Below, one piece after another: positions 1 to 12,082 of a DNA stretch of 64,000 nucleotides (the stretch's first letter is position 1; each line of letters begins with the position of its first letter). The notes under the pieces are model-generated. The model ran no database searches. It was not told where the DNA came from and worked only from the letters and a program-made list of their open reading frames with translations. The translations under genes and the position numbers were made by a program. Origin of the DNA: Acinetobacter pittii ATCC 19004 = CIP 70.29 (GTDB lineage: Bacteria > Pseudomonadota > Gammaproteobacteria > Pseudomonadales > Moraxellaceae); assembly GCF_000369045.1 (NCBI RefSeq), contig NZ_KB849786.1, positions 541,906-605,905 of the forward strand, given 5' to 3'.

Positions 1-1
1 T

Positions 2-541
2 TATGATCCAAATCTAGACGTTGTATTATTGCGTGCTCAGGTTGGTATGGTGTTCCAAAAGCCAAACCCATTCCCTAAATCTATTTTTGACAACGTGGCT
101 TATGGGCCTAAACTTCACGGTTTAGCGCGTGATAAATATGACCTTGAAGAAATTGTTGAAAATAGTTTACGCAAAGCTGGTTTGTGGGATGAGGTTAAAG
201 ACCGTTTGAACCAGCCAGGTACAGGTTTATCAGGTGGTCAGCAACAACGTTTATGTATTGCACGTACCATTGCTGTTAGTCCTGAAGTGATTTTAATGGA
301 TGAGCCGTGTTCGGCACTCGATCCAATTGCAACAGCAAAAGTAGAAGAACTTATTTCTGAATTGTCTAATCAATACACAATTGTGATTGTGACTCACTCA
401 ATGCAACAAGCGGCACGTGTTTCTGATCGTACTGCTTATTTCCATTTAGGTGATTTAATTGAAGTCAACTCAACTGAAAAAGTCTTTACTCAACCTGACC
501 ATCAGTTAACGGAAGCGTATATTACTGGTCGCTTCGGTTGA
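2..541 (+). CDS. pstB: Phosphate ABC transporter ATP-binding protein PstB (5' end missing)
   Basis: This is the C-terminal 179 residues of PstB, the cytoplasmic ATPase that energises high-affinity phosphate import through PstCA. The reading frame is open from base 2 (it begins [13 protein letters not shown]), so the Walker A region and true start lie before the window. Visible are the PstB-typical Q-loop segment [19 protein letters not shown], the ABC signature [16 protein letters not shown], the Walker B motif [13 protein letters not shown] and the switch histidine in [15 protein letters not shown]. The C-terminus ITGRFG is typical of PstB. It is probably the distal gene of a pst operon, because a terminator follows directly. 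phoU is not downstream. Confidence 0.95.
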   Translation, partial: YDPNLDVVLLRAQVGMVFQKPNPFPKSIFDNVAYGPKLHGLARDKYDLEEIVENSLRKAGLWDEVKDRLNQPGTGLSGGQQQRLCIARTIAVSPEVILMDEPCSALDPIATAKVEELISELSNQYTIVIVTHSMQQAARVSDRTAYFHLGDLIEVNSTEKVFTQPDHQLTEAYITGRFG

Positions 542-560
542 TTAGTAAACAATAAAAGAA

Positions 561-584
561 AAAGAGCCACGTGCTCTTTTTTTT
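561..584 (+). terminator. Rho-independent terminator after pstB
   Basis: A 7-bp stem (AAAGAGC/GCTCTTT) with a 5-nt loop is followed by a run of T, 20 bp after the pstB stop codon. Confidence 0.85.
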
Positions 585-689
585 ATTTTATAAATGAAAA
601 TGACTCTATTTTGCAAAATCGCTATTGAATTTTAATCAAAAGGACCACATCTTAAGGCTATAAAGATAAACTTATGAGCTTAGAATTTT

Positions 690-1652
690 ATGTTATTCCA
701 TTTGCCTAAACTCCCTGCGGAAATACGTGTCAGCCATTTAAATGCACGTGTGAATGAACAGAGAAAAAAAATTGCGCAAACTACAGCAAGCCGTTTAGAA
801 CTTTTACAATTAGCTCAACAACTTGCTAAAGAGGCTAAAATTCGCCGTAAAAATAATCAGAAGATTTTTGTTTTAGATTTCAAAGGTGATATTCAAGCTT
901 CGGCAGTTGAAAACTTGCGTGAAGAAATTACCCTGATTTTAGCAACTGCTAAAGCAGGGCGTGACCGGATTGTAGTTCGTCTTGAAAGCCCAGGTGGTAT
1001 GGTGCATGGTTATGGTCTAGCAGCAGCTCAGTTGGTGCGTTTACGCGATGCAGGTTTTCATTTAACAATTTGTGTTGATAAAGTCGCTGCAAGTGGTGGC
1101 TATATGATGGCATGTATTGCAAATGAAATTATTGCAGCACCGTTTGCTATTGTGGGTTCAATTGGTGTGGTTGCTCAAGTTCCAAACTTTAATCGTCTTT
1201 TAAAAGAACACAATGTGGATTTTGAGCTTTACACAGCAGGGCAGTATAAGCGTACGGTAACCATGTTTGGTGAAAATACGCCTGAAGGTAAAGCCAAGTT
1301 CGAAGAAGAGCTGCAACAAACTCATGTTTTATTTAAGCACTTTGTAGAAAAATATCGCCCACAGCTTAATGTCGATAAAGTGGCGACAGGTGAACATTGG
1401 TATGGTGAAGATGCGCTAGATCTTAACCTTGTTGATAAATTACAAACATCTGATGAGTATTTATTAGCTTTATTGCCGCAACATGATGTGTATGTCATTA
1501 ATACACGTAAGAAAGCGACTTTAGGTGAAAAGCTGGGTTTACAAGCAGCGCAAATGGCCGATAGTTTGATTCCTACTGTAATGAGCAAAGTCATGGAAAG
1601 TCTAGCAAAAGCGAACACGACGCTTGTACAGGTACGTGATCCAAAACTATAA
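690..1652 (+). CDS. sohB: S49 family serine peptidase, SohB-like
   Basis: A 320-residue member of the SohB/SppA (peptidase S49, ClpP-fold) family. The Ser-Lys dyad region is visible: the nucleophile serine in VAASGGYMMAC and the downstream segment YTAGQYKRTVTMFGENT that carries the general-base lysine. The substrate-binding strand VRLESPGGMVHGYG is also present. Characterised family members degrade membrane or signal peptides in the envelope. E. coli SohB has an N-terminal membrane anchor, but none is obvious here. The protein instead starts with a charged helix rich in K, R and Q, so its location is uncertain. The ATG at 690 has no clear Shine-Dalgarno; a 12-codon ORF beginning at 674 overlaps it. 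It stands alone between two terminators. Confidence 0.85.
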   Translation: MLFHLPKLPAEIRVSHLNARVNEQRKKIAQTTASRLELLQLAQQLAKEAKIRRKNNQKIFVLDFKGDIQASAVENLREEITLILATAKAGRDRIVVRLESPGGMVHGYGLAAAQLVRLRDAGFHLTICVDKVAASGGYMMACIANEIIAAPFAIVGSIGVVAQVPNFNRLLKEHNVDFELYTAGQYKRTVTMFGENTPEGKAKFEEELQQTHVLFKHFVEKYRPQLNVDKVATGEHWYGEDALDLNLVDKLQTSDEYLLALLPQHDVYVINTRKKATLGEKLGLQAAQMADSLIPTVMSKVMESLAKANTTLVQVRDPKL

Positions 1653-1679
1653 GTTTATCTAATTCAAATGTTATAAAAG

Positions 1680-1702
1680 ACCAGCTTAAATGCTGGTTTT
1701 TT
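1680..1702 (+). terminator. Rho-independent terminator after the S49 peptidase gene
   Basis: Stem ACCAGC/GCTGGT with a 6-nt loop and a T tract, 28 bp after the stop codon. The remaining AT-rich bases to 1906 hold no gene and presumably carry the promoter of the next one. Confidence 0.85.
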
Positions 1703-1906
1703 CTATAAAGTTAATATTCAAAATTGTCTTATTAAATACGCTTAGATTTTTAATGGAAAGTAAAAAATAAATATTGATAAATATAATTTTTGAATTGTGA
1801 TAAACACATGGTTTTGATATTTTAAACAGCAATAAAATAGCTTTTAAATGAAATATTTAAAAAGTTAGACATTTAAAAATATAACTGAAATTTAGGACAG
1901 GAAATA

Positions 1907-4096
1907 ATGACAAGAATAATTGTAGCATCCAAAGAGGGTTTGGACGTTCTGCAAGATGGTCAGCTCAATAAGGTCGTGTTAAGTAAACCTTCTATTATTC
2001 AAATTGGCGTAAGTCAAAAAGATATAGCATCGGTGGAAAAACAAGGTGGAAATCTAGTCGTCCATTTAAAAAATGGAGAGACTATTGTCTTAGAAAATTT
2101 CTTTAATGAAGTAACGAATACAACAGAACATTCACTTGTTCTTCCGACTGAACATGGAAAATTTGTTGAAGCACAATTTGACGCTCAGGGTAAGGTGATC
2201 GACTATACAGGTTTAAACCATGTCACAGATTTAGCCTATACCAGCACGAACCAACCAGCTTCGACAATGGCGGTTGATGATTCCCCAACTTTTTCGATGG
2301 GTAACGTGCTAAAAGCTGGTTTGGCGGTTTTAGCTGCTGAAGGTTTATATCTTTGGGCTTTTGATAATGATGACAAAGATGATTCTTCAGGACCTGTAGA
2401 TATCTTAGCTCCTGCTGCACCGACTGCTACTGTTGCGGATGATACCGTTACGGTTACTGGTAAAGCAGAAGCAAATGCAAAAATTTATATTAAAGATGCT
2501 GCTGGTAATACGGTCGCAACGGGAGTTGCAGATGCAAGTGGAAATTTTACAATTAAACTCGATAAGCCTTTAGCAAATGGGAATAAATTAAATGTTTTAG
2601 CTGAGGATGCTGCTGGTAATATTTCTAAACCAGGTGTTGTGACTGGTAGTAAAGACACAATTGCTCCAGATGCCCCACGCGCCCAGTTAAGTGAAGATGG
2701 TTCAATCTTAGATGGTAGAACTGAAGCAAATGCAAAAATCACTGTTTATGATGCTAGTGGTAATGTACTAGGCACTGTAACTGCAAATAAAGATGGTATT
2801 TTTTCTTTAAAGCTTACTCCTCCATTGACAAGTGACGCAGGTGGGAAAGTTGTCGCTGAAGATGCTGTAGGCAATAAATCTGAACCAACTAAAATTATTG
2901 CCGGAAAGGATACTTTCGCTCCAGATGTTCCTTTAGTTGAAGTCAATAAAGAAGGTACCACAGTCGAAGGACAAACTGAGCCTAATGCAAAAGTTCAGAT
3001 AAAAGATGCTGATGGTAAAGTGATTGGAACTGGTACCGCAAACGCACAAGGTGAGTTTCAAATCACGCTTTCGCCTGCATTAAAAGAGTCCCAAAAGGCA
3101 ACAGTTGTTGTTGAAGATGCAGCAGGTAATACCTCTAAACCCTTAGAAATTAAATCTGGCTATGACACTCTGGCGCCAGATAAACCTTCAGCTCAAATTA
3201 ATGCAGATGGAACAACGGTAACAGGAACTGCTGAAGCAAATGCAAAAATACAAATAACAATAGGTACTAAGGTTATTGGTAGTGGAGTAGCTGATGCGGA
3301 TGGAAAATTTACAATTACGATTTCACCCGCTTTAACTGTTAAAGATAAAGCCTCTGTATCTGCTATAGATGCCTCTGGAAATAGTTCTGTAGCTCTAGAA
3401 ATCAATGGTACAAAGGATACACCTCCTGATAAACCGAGTTTTAAGGTATATGATGATAATGGAACCTCTATAAAACAAATTCTTGCTAACTCTGAGACAG
3501 ATGATGCAACCCCGAAATTCACTGTCAAAGCTGAATCACATGCAAGTTTGACTATTTACGATAACGGAGTAGCAATTTCAATTATTAAAATAGGTCAGGT
3601 AAATGCTAATGGTGAGTGGTCATTTACACTTGATAAAACTTTAGCCATTGGTAAACATACGATTACTTTAATGCAAACAGATGCTGAAGGGTTTACTAGC
3701 GAAATAAGTTTACCTTTTACGTTTGACGTGGTCGCTCCAAAGGTTGCGAATTTAAGTGAGGTAGCTGTTGATACTGCTCATACAGAAACTGTATCTGTTG
3801 CTGATAGTGTTGGGTTAAACACATTAAAGTTAGTACAAAGCACAACAAATGAAACGGATAGCCAGCAGCAGAAATCTGTGCCATTAGATGATTTGTTAAA
3901 AAGCTCTACATCTAGTGAACCAGACCCAATTGAAACTCTTTTATCTTCAGCGGCATTAAAGCCTACTCAGGTAAATGATCAGAGTGATATAACTACGAAC
4001 GCTAGCAATACCACTGCCAATCTTGAGTATGTTTTACCTGATACGACCTCTTCGGTTTTACAAAGCCTTTTAGAACAAACCTATCCTGTTGTCTAA
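1907..4096 (+). CDS. Short Bap-like surface protein with Ig-like repeats (Blp2 type)
   Basis: A 729-residue protein. Residues 1-70 match the BapA-prefix-like N-terminal domain of Acinetobacter Bap/Blp proteins. A hydrophobic stretch (about 131-152) precedes an acidic DNDDKDDSSG linker. Residues 168-505 form four Big_6-type Ig-like modules of about 85 residues, each opening with an APDxP-like motif and closing with EDAAGN-like strands. A fifth, divergent module (about 510-615) and an S/T-rich tail follow. Bap and Blp proteins mediate adhesion and biofilm formation and are thought to be exported by a type I system. The size fits the short paralogue Blp2 rather than the several-thousand-residue Bap or Blp1. 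Assignment to Blp2 is from remembered length and architecture. No secretion genes are adjacent. Confidence 0.75.
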   Translation: MTRIIVASKEGLDVLQDGQLNKVVLSKPSIIQIGVSQKDIASVEKQGGNLVVHLKNGETIVLENFFNEVTNTTEHSLVLPTEHGKFVEAQFDAQGKVIDYTGLNHVTDLAYTSTNQPASTMAVDDSPTFSMGNVLKAGLAVLAAEGLYLWAFDNDDKDDSSGPVDILAPAAPTATVADDTVTVTGKAEANAKIYIKDAAGNTVATGVADASGNFTIKLDKPLANGNKLNVLAEDAAGNISKPGVVTGSKDTIAPDAPRAQLSEDGSILDGRTEANAKITVYDASGNVLGTVTANKDGIFSLKLTPPLTSDAGGKVVAEDAVGNKSEPTKIIAGKDTFAPDVPLVEVNKEGTTVEGQTEPNAKVQIKDADGKVIGTGTANAQGEFQITLSPALKESQKATVVVEDAAGNTSKPLEIKSGYDTLAPDKPSAQINADGTTVTGTAEANAKIQITIGTKVIGSGVADADGKFTITISPALTVKDKASVSAIDASGNSSVALEINGTKDTPPDKPSFKVYDDNGTSIKQILANSETDDATPKFTVKAESHASLTIYDNGVAISIIKIGQVNANGEWSFTLDKTLAIGKHTITLMQTDAEGFTSEISLPFTFDVVAPKVANLSEVAVDTAHTETVSVADSVGLNTLKLVQSTTNETDSQQQKSVPLDDLLKSSTSSEPDPIETLLSSAALKPTQVNDQSDITTNASNTTANLEYVLPDTTSSVLQSLLEQTYPVV
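2408..3421 (+). repeat. Four tandem Ig-like (Big_6) coding modules
   Basis: Four in-frame modules of about 255 bp inside the Blp2-type gene encode residues 168-505. Shared motifs are TEANAKI or AEANAKI in strand C, GNF/GEF/GKF-TI in strand E and AAGN before the inter-module linker. The copies are divergent at the DNA level, so they are old rather than recently amplified. Confidence 0.8.
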
Positions 4097-4105
4097 AGTG
4101 ATCTT

Positions 4106-4132
4106 AAAAAAGCGCTCATTGAGCGCTTTTTT
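4106..4132. terminator. Bidirectional terminator between the blp2-like gene and the DUF2238 gene
   Basis: A perfect 12-bp palindromic stem AAAAAAGCGCTC/GAGCGCTTTTTT with a 3-nt loop sits between convergent genes, so it has a T run on both strands. Confidence 0.9.
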
Positions 4133-4134
4133 AT

Positions 4135-4773
4135 TTATGAGTTATTTATTTTGGATGGAAGCATCAGTGCAAGAAGTCCATAGAAAATTGCCCCAATAGT
4201 CGCTAACAGCATATCTTTATGGGCATCCCACATATCGCCTTGTTGCCCATTATAGTTTTCGGCTTCTTCGGGAGATAATCCAATAGCAATTGCCCATTCA
4301 ATAAGTTCATATAAAACACTTGATGCCATTACAAATTGAACTACTAATAAAAAAAGACTGAATGGCTTTACTGATGGTAACCACACTTGAAACACGCGAT
4401 AAGTAAGAGGGTAGAGAAAAATACCATAGGCAAGATGAACCAAACGATCATACATATTACGGGACCAACCCATGTATTGATCTAAATTAAAATTGAATAC
4501 CTGTTGTATCCAATCATTGTATGGAACGTATGAATAAAGGTAATGTGCGCCAACAATATGTATGAGCAAAAACAGCAGATAGAAAGTAAAACTTAAAAAA
4601 TCGAGTCCAATCTTCTTAAAAATAACAAAGAGCAAAATCAACATAAACACTGTGCCCGCTTGATGAAGTAAATAGGCTTCAAATTCAAGAGGCTGAATAG
4701 CTGAAATGACAATCGCAATCAAAAGCAAGCCAAGAGCAATATAGTGTTTAAGTTTGAATTGTTTTTCGATCAT
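4135..4773 (-). CDS. DUF2238 (YjdF-like) integral membrane protein
   Basis: A 212-residue protein with about six membrane segments. It carries the conserved DUF2238/YjdF features: the NMYDRLVHLAYG motif in the middle, the YELIEWA segment, and the C-terminal GDMWDAHKDMLLATIGA motif. The function of the family is unknown, and conserved polar residues inside the membrane segments (D, H, E) suggest a transport or enzymatic role. The gene is monocistronic, converges on the blp2-like gene and shares its terminator, whose T tract abuts the stop codon. Confidence 0.8.
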   Translation of the reverse strand: MIEKQFKLKHYIALGLLLIAIVISAIQPLEFEAYLLHQAGTVFMLILLFVIFKKIGLDFLSFTFYLLFLLIHIVGAHYLYSYVPYNDWIQQVFNFNLDQYMGWSRNMYDRLVHLAYGIFLYPLTYRVFQVWLPSVKPFSLFLLVVQFVMASSVLYELIEWAIAIGLSPEEAENYNGQQGDMWDAHKDMLLATIGAIFYGLLALMLPSKINNS

Positions 4774-4810
4774 TTTATGAAGTCTTTATTGTGATTTATA
4801 TGAGTGTAAT

Positions 4811-4839
4811 AAAAAAGCGAAGCCTAAGCTCCGCTTTTT
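4811..4839 (-). terminator. Rho-independent terminator of purB
   Basis: Read on the minus strand, AAAAAGCGGAGC/GCTTCGCTTTTTT forms a stem with one G-U pair and ends in six T, 14 bp after the purB stop codon. Confidence 0.85.
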
Positions 4840-4852
4840 GTAAACTTTTTAA

Positions 4853-6250
<1,398 letters not shown>

Positions 6251-6296
6251 TTAATGTTGGAATAAACATAAAACTAAAAAAATCTCGTTTATAGTC

Positions 6297-7028
6297 TTAA
6301 ACGACTTGGTACTGTAAACGAGCAAGTGCTTGAATATCCTGTAGCAATTTACGTTTGCTAAAAATCATGTTCCACGAACTACCGCCGAGTTGTCGCCATA
6401 AATGGGCCATTTGCAAGCCAGTAAACAGACAAGCACGGATGCGGTTAGTATGGTTGGTATCTTTAAATGCTTCTGCATTACCACGAACTAAAATGCGTGG
6501 ATTAATCTGACCAGCCGTATCAACATAAGTTTGCGCCAAATTAGCTAAAATGCTCGGGTGTAAGTAGTTATTATCAAAAAAAGACAGCTGTTTTAAAATT
6601 TTCTGCTGAGCTTTTTCAATGATTGCGACATATTCAGGGTTGCTATAAACCTTTTTTTCTAGCTGCAAGAGCGACATCGCGTAGGACATTGGCAATTTGG
6701 CCGTTCCCATTTTTGGAAGGCGAGACTTAGGCATGTTCGAAAAAGGTTGAATAATACAATTTTCGAGTGTTTTAAGCCCTAAAGAGATATCTGCTAATTG
6801 ATTAAAAAAATCTAAGGTTTGAACACCATTGTTGGCTGTAGGGCGAATATTTAAACTTGCTTTGATTAATAGTTCAAAATAGAAGTTACCACTTTCACCA
6901 ATACTTTGCTGACCCGTCATGGCTGTCATGTGGGTGAGCTGAGTGGCCTGAAATACCCCAGCCAAGGCAAGGGCACGGTTTTGGCGAACATTCAAGGCTT
7001 GTGATTGTTGAAATGGTAACTCCACCAT
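6297..7028 (-). CDS. hflD: High-frequency lysogenization protein HflD homologue
   Basis: A 243-residue HflD-family protein. The N-terminal helix carries [16 protein letters not shown], and the C-terminus has the family-typical [24 protein letters not shown]. In E. coli HflD is a peripheral membrane protein that binds lambda CII; its core cellular role is unclear. An upstream ATG would extend the frame to 7085 and overlap mnmA by 44 bp. The ATG at 7028 is preferred because an AAGGGA Shine-Dalgarno sits 9 nt upstream, immediately after the mnmA stop codon (7042-7044). The order nudJ-mnmA-hflD-purB is conserved across Gammaproteobacteria. Confidence 0.92.
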   Translation of the reverse strand: MVELPFQQSQALNVRQNRALALAGVFQATQLTHMTAMTGQQSIGESGNFYFELLIKASLNIRPTANNGVQTLDFFNQLADISLGLKTLENCIIQPFSNMPKSRLPKMGTAKLPMSYAMSLLQLEKKVYSNPEYVAIIEKAQQKILKQLSFFDNNYLHPSILANLAQTYVDTAGQINPRILVRGNAEAFKDTNHTNRIRACLFTGLQMAHLWRQLGGSSWNMIFSKRKLLQDIQALARLQYQVV

Positions 7029-7041
7029 GCCATTCATTCCC

Positions 7042-8668
<1,627 letters not shown>

Positions 8669-8767
8669 AAAAAAGCACCATGATTTAAAAGACGTATAAT
8701 ACGAAATTTAGGGGTTTTTGGCTACGATAAGATTTTTATAGATTACAGTATTATTTTATAACTCTTT

Positions 8768-9526
8768 TTACTCATCAAGATTTGTTATTTGCCATGAATT
8801 ATTAATGGAGACTCTCTCAGCAGTTTGGCCGTAGTCAAGATCAAAAACTTCATTTAAGCTCGAATCTCTTAATATCATTTGTTCTAAGGCGACAAGACGA
8901 ATATCTTCAGGTTCCTGATTACCTGTCAAAAATTGCCAATCTCCATCATGATCATGTACAACTCTTAAAATAGGTTGATTGAACTCCAGACACTGTCGAG
9001 TGGTGAAAACCCCTAAATTTTTGGCCTCTCTAAATTTAAAATCAGCATTTCGATCTAGTAAAGGCTGATCATAAATAAACTCTTCTTGATATCCATCTTC
9101 CCAAGGAAATTTGTCATTGCGATCAGTCCAGACTAATTGTAAAGCTGAGAATTTATTATGTTGGTAATAATTTAACGCCCCACCAAAATAATCATCAATA
9201 TTCCTGAAGTCTACAGGTAAAAACTGAGCACGACTTTCTTTAAAAAACTGATCATCATAATCTTGATAGGAGGTAATTTTTTCGCCATTTTTAATTAGGT
9301 TTGCTACATCATTAATAATGAGATGAGCTAGATCCGTAGGTAATCCAAAACAAATAATTTCAGGATGCTGATAACTCTCATATAAACCCACACTGTAACT
9401 GAAAGAAGGTAAATAGTTCGTTGCACTAATTCCCATAACTTGTAATCCATATTTTTCAATATTGATTTTGATTTGGTTTATTAGCTCATGTTCACTAGGG
9501 CAATTATGGGTATTATCTAAGCTCAT
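8768..9526 (-). CDS. DUF4262 domain protein
   Basis: A 252-residue protein without signal peptide or membrane segments. The first 150 residues fit the DUF4262 family: an N-terminal helix, then SFSYSVGLYESYQHPEIICFGLP, an ALQLVWTDRNDKFPWEDGY segment and a conserved FF/PVDFRN core. The last 90 residues (VFTTRQCLEFNQPILRVVHD onward) look like a second small domain, comparable to regions appended to DUF4262 proteins. The molecular function is unknown. The gene stands alone and points the same way as its neighbours. A weak GAGAAA element precedes the ATG. Confidence 0.65.
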   Translation of the reverse strand: MSLDNTHNCPSEHELINQIKINIEKYGLQVMGISATNYLPSFSYSVGLYESYQHPEIICFGLPTDLAHLIINDVANLIKNGEKITSYQDYDDQFFKESRAQFLPVDFRNIDDYFGGALNYYQHNKFSALQLVWTDRNDKFPWEDGYQEEFIYDQPLLDRNADFKFREAKNLGVFTTRQCLEFNQPILRVVHDHDGDWQFLTGNQEPEDIRLVALEQMILRDSSLNEVFDLDYGQTAERVSINNSWQITNLDE

Positions 9527-9603
9527 TATTTATTTCTCAAAGGTTTCTTATTTTTGTAAGTGCCATATATGTATCAATTAAACTAAAAATAGCAAAGTTA
9601 GAC

Positions 9604-10140
9604 TTAACTATTTTTATGATTATTTTGCACTTTTACATAATGTCTTGCTGAATAAGGAAGGAACGCCAGTTCTTTTTCAGTCAATGGCCGCACTTGTTGT
9701 ACAGGGCTTCCTACATAGAGATAACCGCTTTTTAAGACTTTGCGAGGCGGGACTAAACTTCCTGCACCAATCATCACATCATCTTCAATAATTACGTCAT
9801 CTAGAATAACGGTGTTGATTCCGACTAAAACACGGTTGCCAATGGTACAGCCATGCAAAGTCACATGGTGTCCAACCGTTACATCTTCACCAATAATCAG
9901 AGGTGAGCCATTCGGTTTGGCATCATTTTTATGGCTTACATGCAACATACAATGGTCTTGTACGTTACTGTTTTTGCCAATTTGAATACTATTTACATCA
10001 CCACGGATGACTGCAAAAGGCCAGACAGAAACATTTTCAGCTAAGCTAACGTCACCAACCACAACAGCCATTTCATCGATATAACATGTTTTATCTACTT
10101 TAGGGTGGTGTTCAAGATAAGGACGAATGTTCTTTGCCAT
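9604..10140 (-). CDS. Gamma-class carbonic anhydrase family protein
   Basis: A 178-residue left-handed beta-helix protein of the gamma-carbonic anhydrase/YrdA/PaaY group. Hexapeptide repeats run throughout. The three zinc histidine positions fit the segments CMLHVSHKND and GHHVTLHGC, and the motif RGDVNSIQIGKNSNVQDHC is diagnostic. The family binds zinc or iron; some members hydrate CO2, while others are inactive or hydrolyse thioesters, so activity is not certain. The frame could extend to 10188, but that would add a hydrophobic MLFYFIIRLNF tail not expected for this cytoplasmic family, so MAKNIRPY is preferred. Confidence 0.88.
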   Translation of the reverse strand: MAKNIRPYLEHHPKVDKTCYIDEMAVVVGDVSLAENVSVWPFAVIRGDVNSIQIGKNSNVQDHCMLHVSHKNDAKPNGSPLIIGEDVTVGHHVTLHGCTIGNRVLVGINTVILDDVIIEDDVMIGAGSLVPPRKVLKSGYLYVGSPVQQVRPLTEKELAFLPYSARHYVKVQNNHKNS

Positions 10141-10178
10141 GAGTAGTATCAAAATAAAATTTAGTCGAATTATAAAAT

Positions 10179-10211
10179 AAAAAAGCACTCAGGCTAAATA
10201 GCATGAGTGCT
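10179..10211 (-). terminator. Terminator of dacC
   Basis: AGCACTCA/TGAGTGCT stem (8 bp, 12-nt loop). Read on the minus strand it ends in six T, 20 bp after the dacC stop codon. Confidence 0.8.
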
Positions 10212-10230
10212 TAATTCAACTATTCAAAAA

Positions 10231-11379
10231 TTAGAATAAGTTGCTGAAGAATTGTTTGATATGATCGATTAAACGAGCAAAGAAACCTGCTTCTTCAACT
10301 GGCTTTAGTGCAACTAAAGGTTTTTCAGCAATTACTTTGCCATCTAGGCTAGCAACAAGCTTACCGACAACTTGACCTTTTTGAAGTGGTGCATTTAAGT
10401 TAGGTTGAACCACTAACTGAGTTTTAATGCCATCAGCTTTACCTTTAGGCATAGTCACACTAAAGTTTTCCGCTAAACCGACTTGAACTTCATCTTCTTT
10501 ACCAAACCAAACTTTTGCTTTTGCAAGAACCTGATTGGCTGGTTGAACATTTGCAGTTTCAAAGTTTGCAAAGCCCCATGCCAGTAAGGTACGCGTTTGA
10601 TCGGCACGTTCAGACATGCTTGGAGTACCAAAAATCACTGAAATTAAACGCATTGGACCGCGTTTACTTGAAGTAGTTAAGCAGTAACCAGCTTCATCTG
10701 TATGACCTGTTTTTAAACCATCTACACTTGGGTCGGTGTAAAGCAAGGCATTACGGTTACCTTGTTTAATACCATTAAAAGTAAATTCTTTTTCAGAGTA
10801 AATTGGGTAGTATTTTGAACTGTCTTTAATAATATGTTGTGCTAACACAGCCATATCTTTTGCAGTTGAATAGTGGCCTTCAGCTGGCATACCAGTCGAG
10901 TTAATAAACTGGGTGTTTACCATGCCGATACGTTTTGCTTCCTGATTCATCATATGAGCAAACGTGCCTTCATTTCCTGCAATATGTTCAGCCATTGCTT
11001 TTGATGCATCATTACCTGACTGGATAATAATACCGCGGAGCATTTCTAGAACTGTCGCTGTACCGTTTAAAGGAACATACATACATGATTCAGAGCTACT
11101 TCCTTTACACCATGCAGACTCGTTCATACGAACCTGCTCATTTTCAGTCAGTTCACCTTTTAATAATTTTTGTTCAATGATGTAACTGGTCATCATTTTT
11201 GTCATAGACGCAGGTGCAAGCTTTTCGTTTTCATTTTTAGAAGCGAGAATTTGGCCTGTCTCATAATCCATTAATACATAAGACTTATTATTTAATTCTG
11301 GCGGAGCTGATAAGACAGTTGCTGCATAAGAAAAACTTGGTAAGAGGAGTAGTGCAGCAATAGCGCTTTTTCGAGTCAT
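10231..11379 (-). CDS. dacC: D-alanyl-D-alanine carboxypeptidase (PBP5/6)
   Basis: A 382-residue low-molecular-weight penicillin-binding protein that trims the terminal D-Ala from peptidoglycan stem pentapeptides in the periplasm. A signal peptide (MTRKSAIAALLLLPSFSYAA) is followed by the S11 peptidase motifs SMTK (acylated serine), SGN (in IIQSGNDASKAMAEHI) and KTG (in DGLKTGHTDEAGYC). A C-terminal beta domain and an amphipathic membrane-anchoring helix (FFARLIDHIKQFFSNLF) complete the PBP5 layout. An upstream ATG (11439) would run through a terminator hairpin; the ATG at 11379 has a GGA-containing site upstream and gives a clean signal peptide. This locus is called dacC in A. baumannii. Confidence 0.95.
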   Translation of the reverse strand: MTRKSAIAALLLLPSFSYAATVLSAPPELNNKSYVLMDYETGQILASKNENEKLAPASMTKMMTSYIIEQKLLKGELTENEQVRMNESAWCKGSSSESCMYVPLNGTATVLEMLRGIIIQSGNDASKAMAEHIAGNEGTFAHMMNQEAKRIGMVNTQFINSTGMPAEGHYSTAKDMAVLAQHIIKDSSKYYPIYSEKEFTFNGIKQGNRNALLYTDPSVDGLKTGHTDEAGYCLTTSSKRGPMRLISVIFGTPSMSERADQTRTLLAWGFANFETANVQPANQVLAKAKVWFGKEDEVQVGLAENFSVTMPKGKADGIKTQLVVQPNLNAPLQKGQVVGKLVASLDGKVIAEKPLVALKPVEEAGFFARLIDHIKQFFSNLF

Positions 11380-11437
11380 TCTAGGTAATTCCAATATCTT
11401 GTATGAAGCAGAAGAGCCTAGCATTTTAGGATAAAGC

Positions 11438-11470
11438 AAAGCCGACTTCTACGGGAGAAGTCGGCTTTTT
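11438..11470. terminator. Terminator hairpin upstream of dacC
   Basis: A 12-13-bp stem (AAGCCGACTTCT/AGAAGTCGGCTT) lies between dacC and the upstream minus-strand gene. The better T run is on the plus strand; the minus strand has TTTGCTTT. It probably ends the transcript of the small secreted protein gene at 11506-11922. Confidence 0.7.
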
Positions 11471-11505
11471 CAAACAGTATTGTAACTCAAGAGTTTTTTA
11501 CTAAT

Positions 11506-11922
11506 TTAGTTTTGCGATTGATATGCTTTCACGTCTTGGCAAACTAATGTGTTTTGTTCATCACCGGCAGCTTTCGCATCGCTACGTGCTTCTTTTAAGT
11601 ATTTCTTGAAAGCTTTGTCTTTACTACGTTTTTCTAATGCAGAAACAGCATCAGTTTCATTTGGTAGGTAGTCTTTAACTAAACGTTCATAGCCTTGAGC
11701 AAAATCAGCGTCTTTTTTACCAATCAAACTTGGACAAATTTCAGAAAGCACTTGAATTGCAGCTAATTCTTCAGGAGTCGTGCCTTGTTGTGGAGTGACT
11801 TCAACAACATTTTCATTTTCGGTTTTCTTTTCAGTTGTTTTCTTCTTATCAGCAGCAAAACCAACTGTTGCCATGCTCATAAGTAAAACCAAAGAGAGCG
11901 ATTGAACTAAGCTTTTCTTCAT
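11506..11922 (-). CDS. Small secreted protein, MCR_0457-like
   Basis: A 138-residue protein with a Sec signal peptide (MKKSLVQSLSLVLLMSMATVGFAA) and a Lys/Glu-rich linker. Its conserved C-terminal domain begins at VLSEICPSLIG and ends at LVCQDVKAY. Two cysteines, in EICP and LVCQ, could form a periplasmic disulfide. The family occurs in Moraxellaceae (MCR_0457-type hypothetical proteins, from memory) and has no known function. The neighbouring gene at 12083 is a clear paralogue. An ATG two codons upstream is possible, but the M3 start gives a normal signal peptide. Confidence 0.75.
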   Translation of the reverse strand: MKKSLVQSLSLVLLMSMATVGFAADKKKTTEKKTENENVVEVTPQQGTTPEELAAIQVLSEICPSLIGKKDADFAQGYERLVKDYLPNETDAVSALEKRSKDKAFKKYLKEARSDAKAAGDEQNTLVCQDVKAYQSQN

Positions 11923-12082
11923 AAACATCGATAACCCAAAATAAAATTTCTAAATATGCCGTTAGCTTAACCAATTTAGAGTTTAAAAAAATGGAAAAAA
12001 TGTATTGTTATGTTGGTTTTCTGCTTAATGGCAAACAGAAAACCCAAAATGAATAAGTCTCTATATCACAAAAGAGTAAGAT

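Noticed and set aside
674..709. 12-codon ORF overlapping the S49 peptidase start, considered as a leader or frameshifted N-terminus
   Set aside because: No clear ribosome-binding site and no resemblance to the SohB N-terminus; too short to support.
2408..3421. Tandem repeats as a possible CRISPR or mobile repeat
   Set aside because: They are in-frame protein modules of about 85 codons with divergent DNA, not short identical repeats with spacers.
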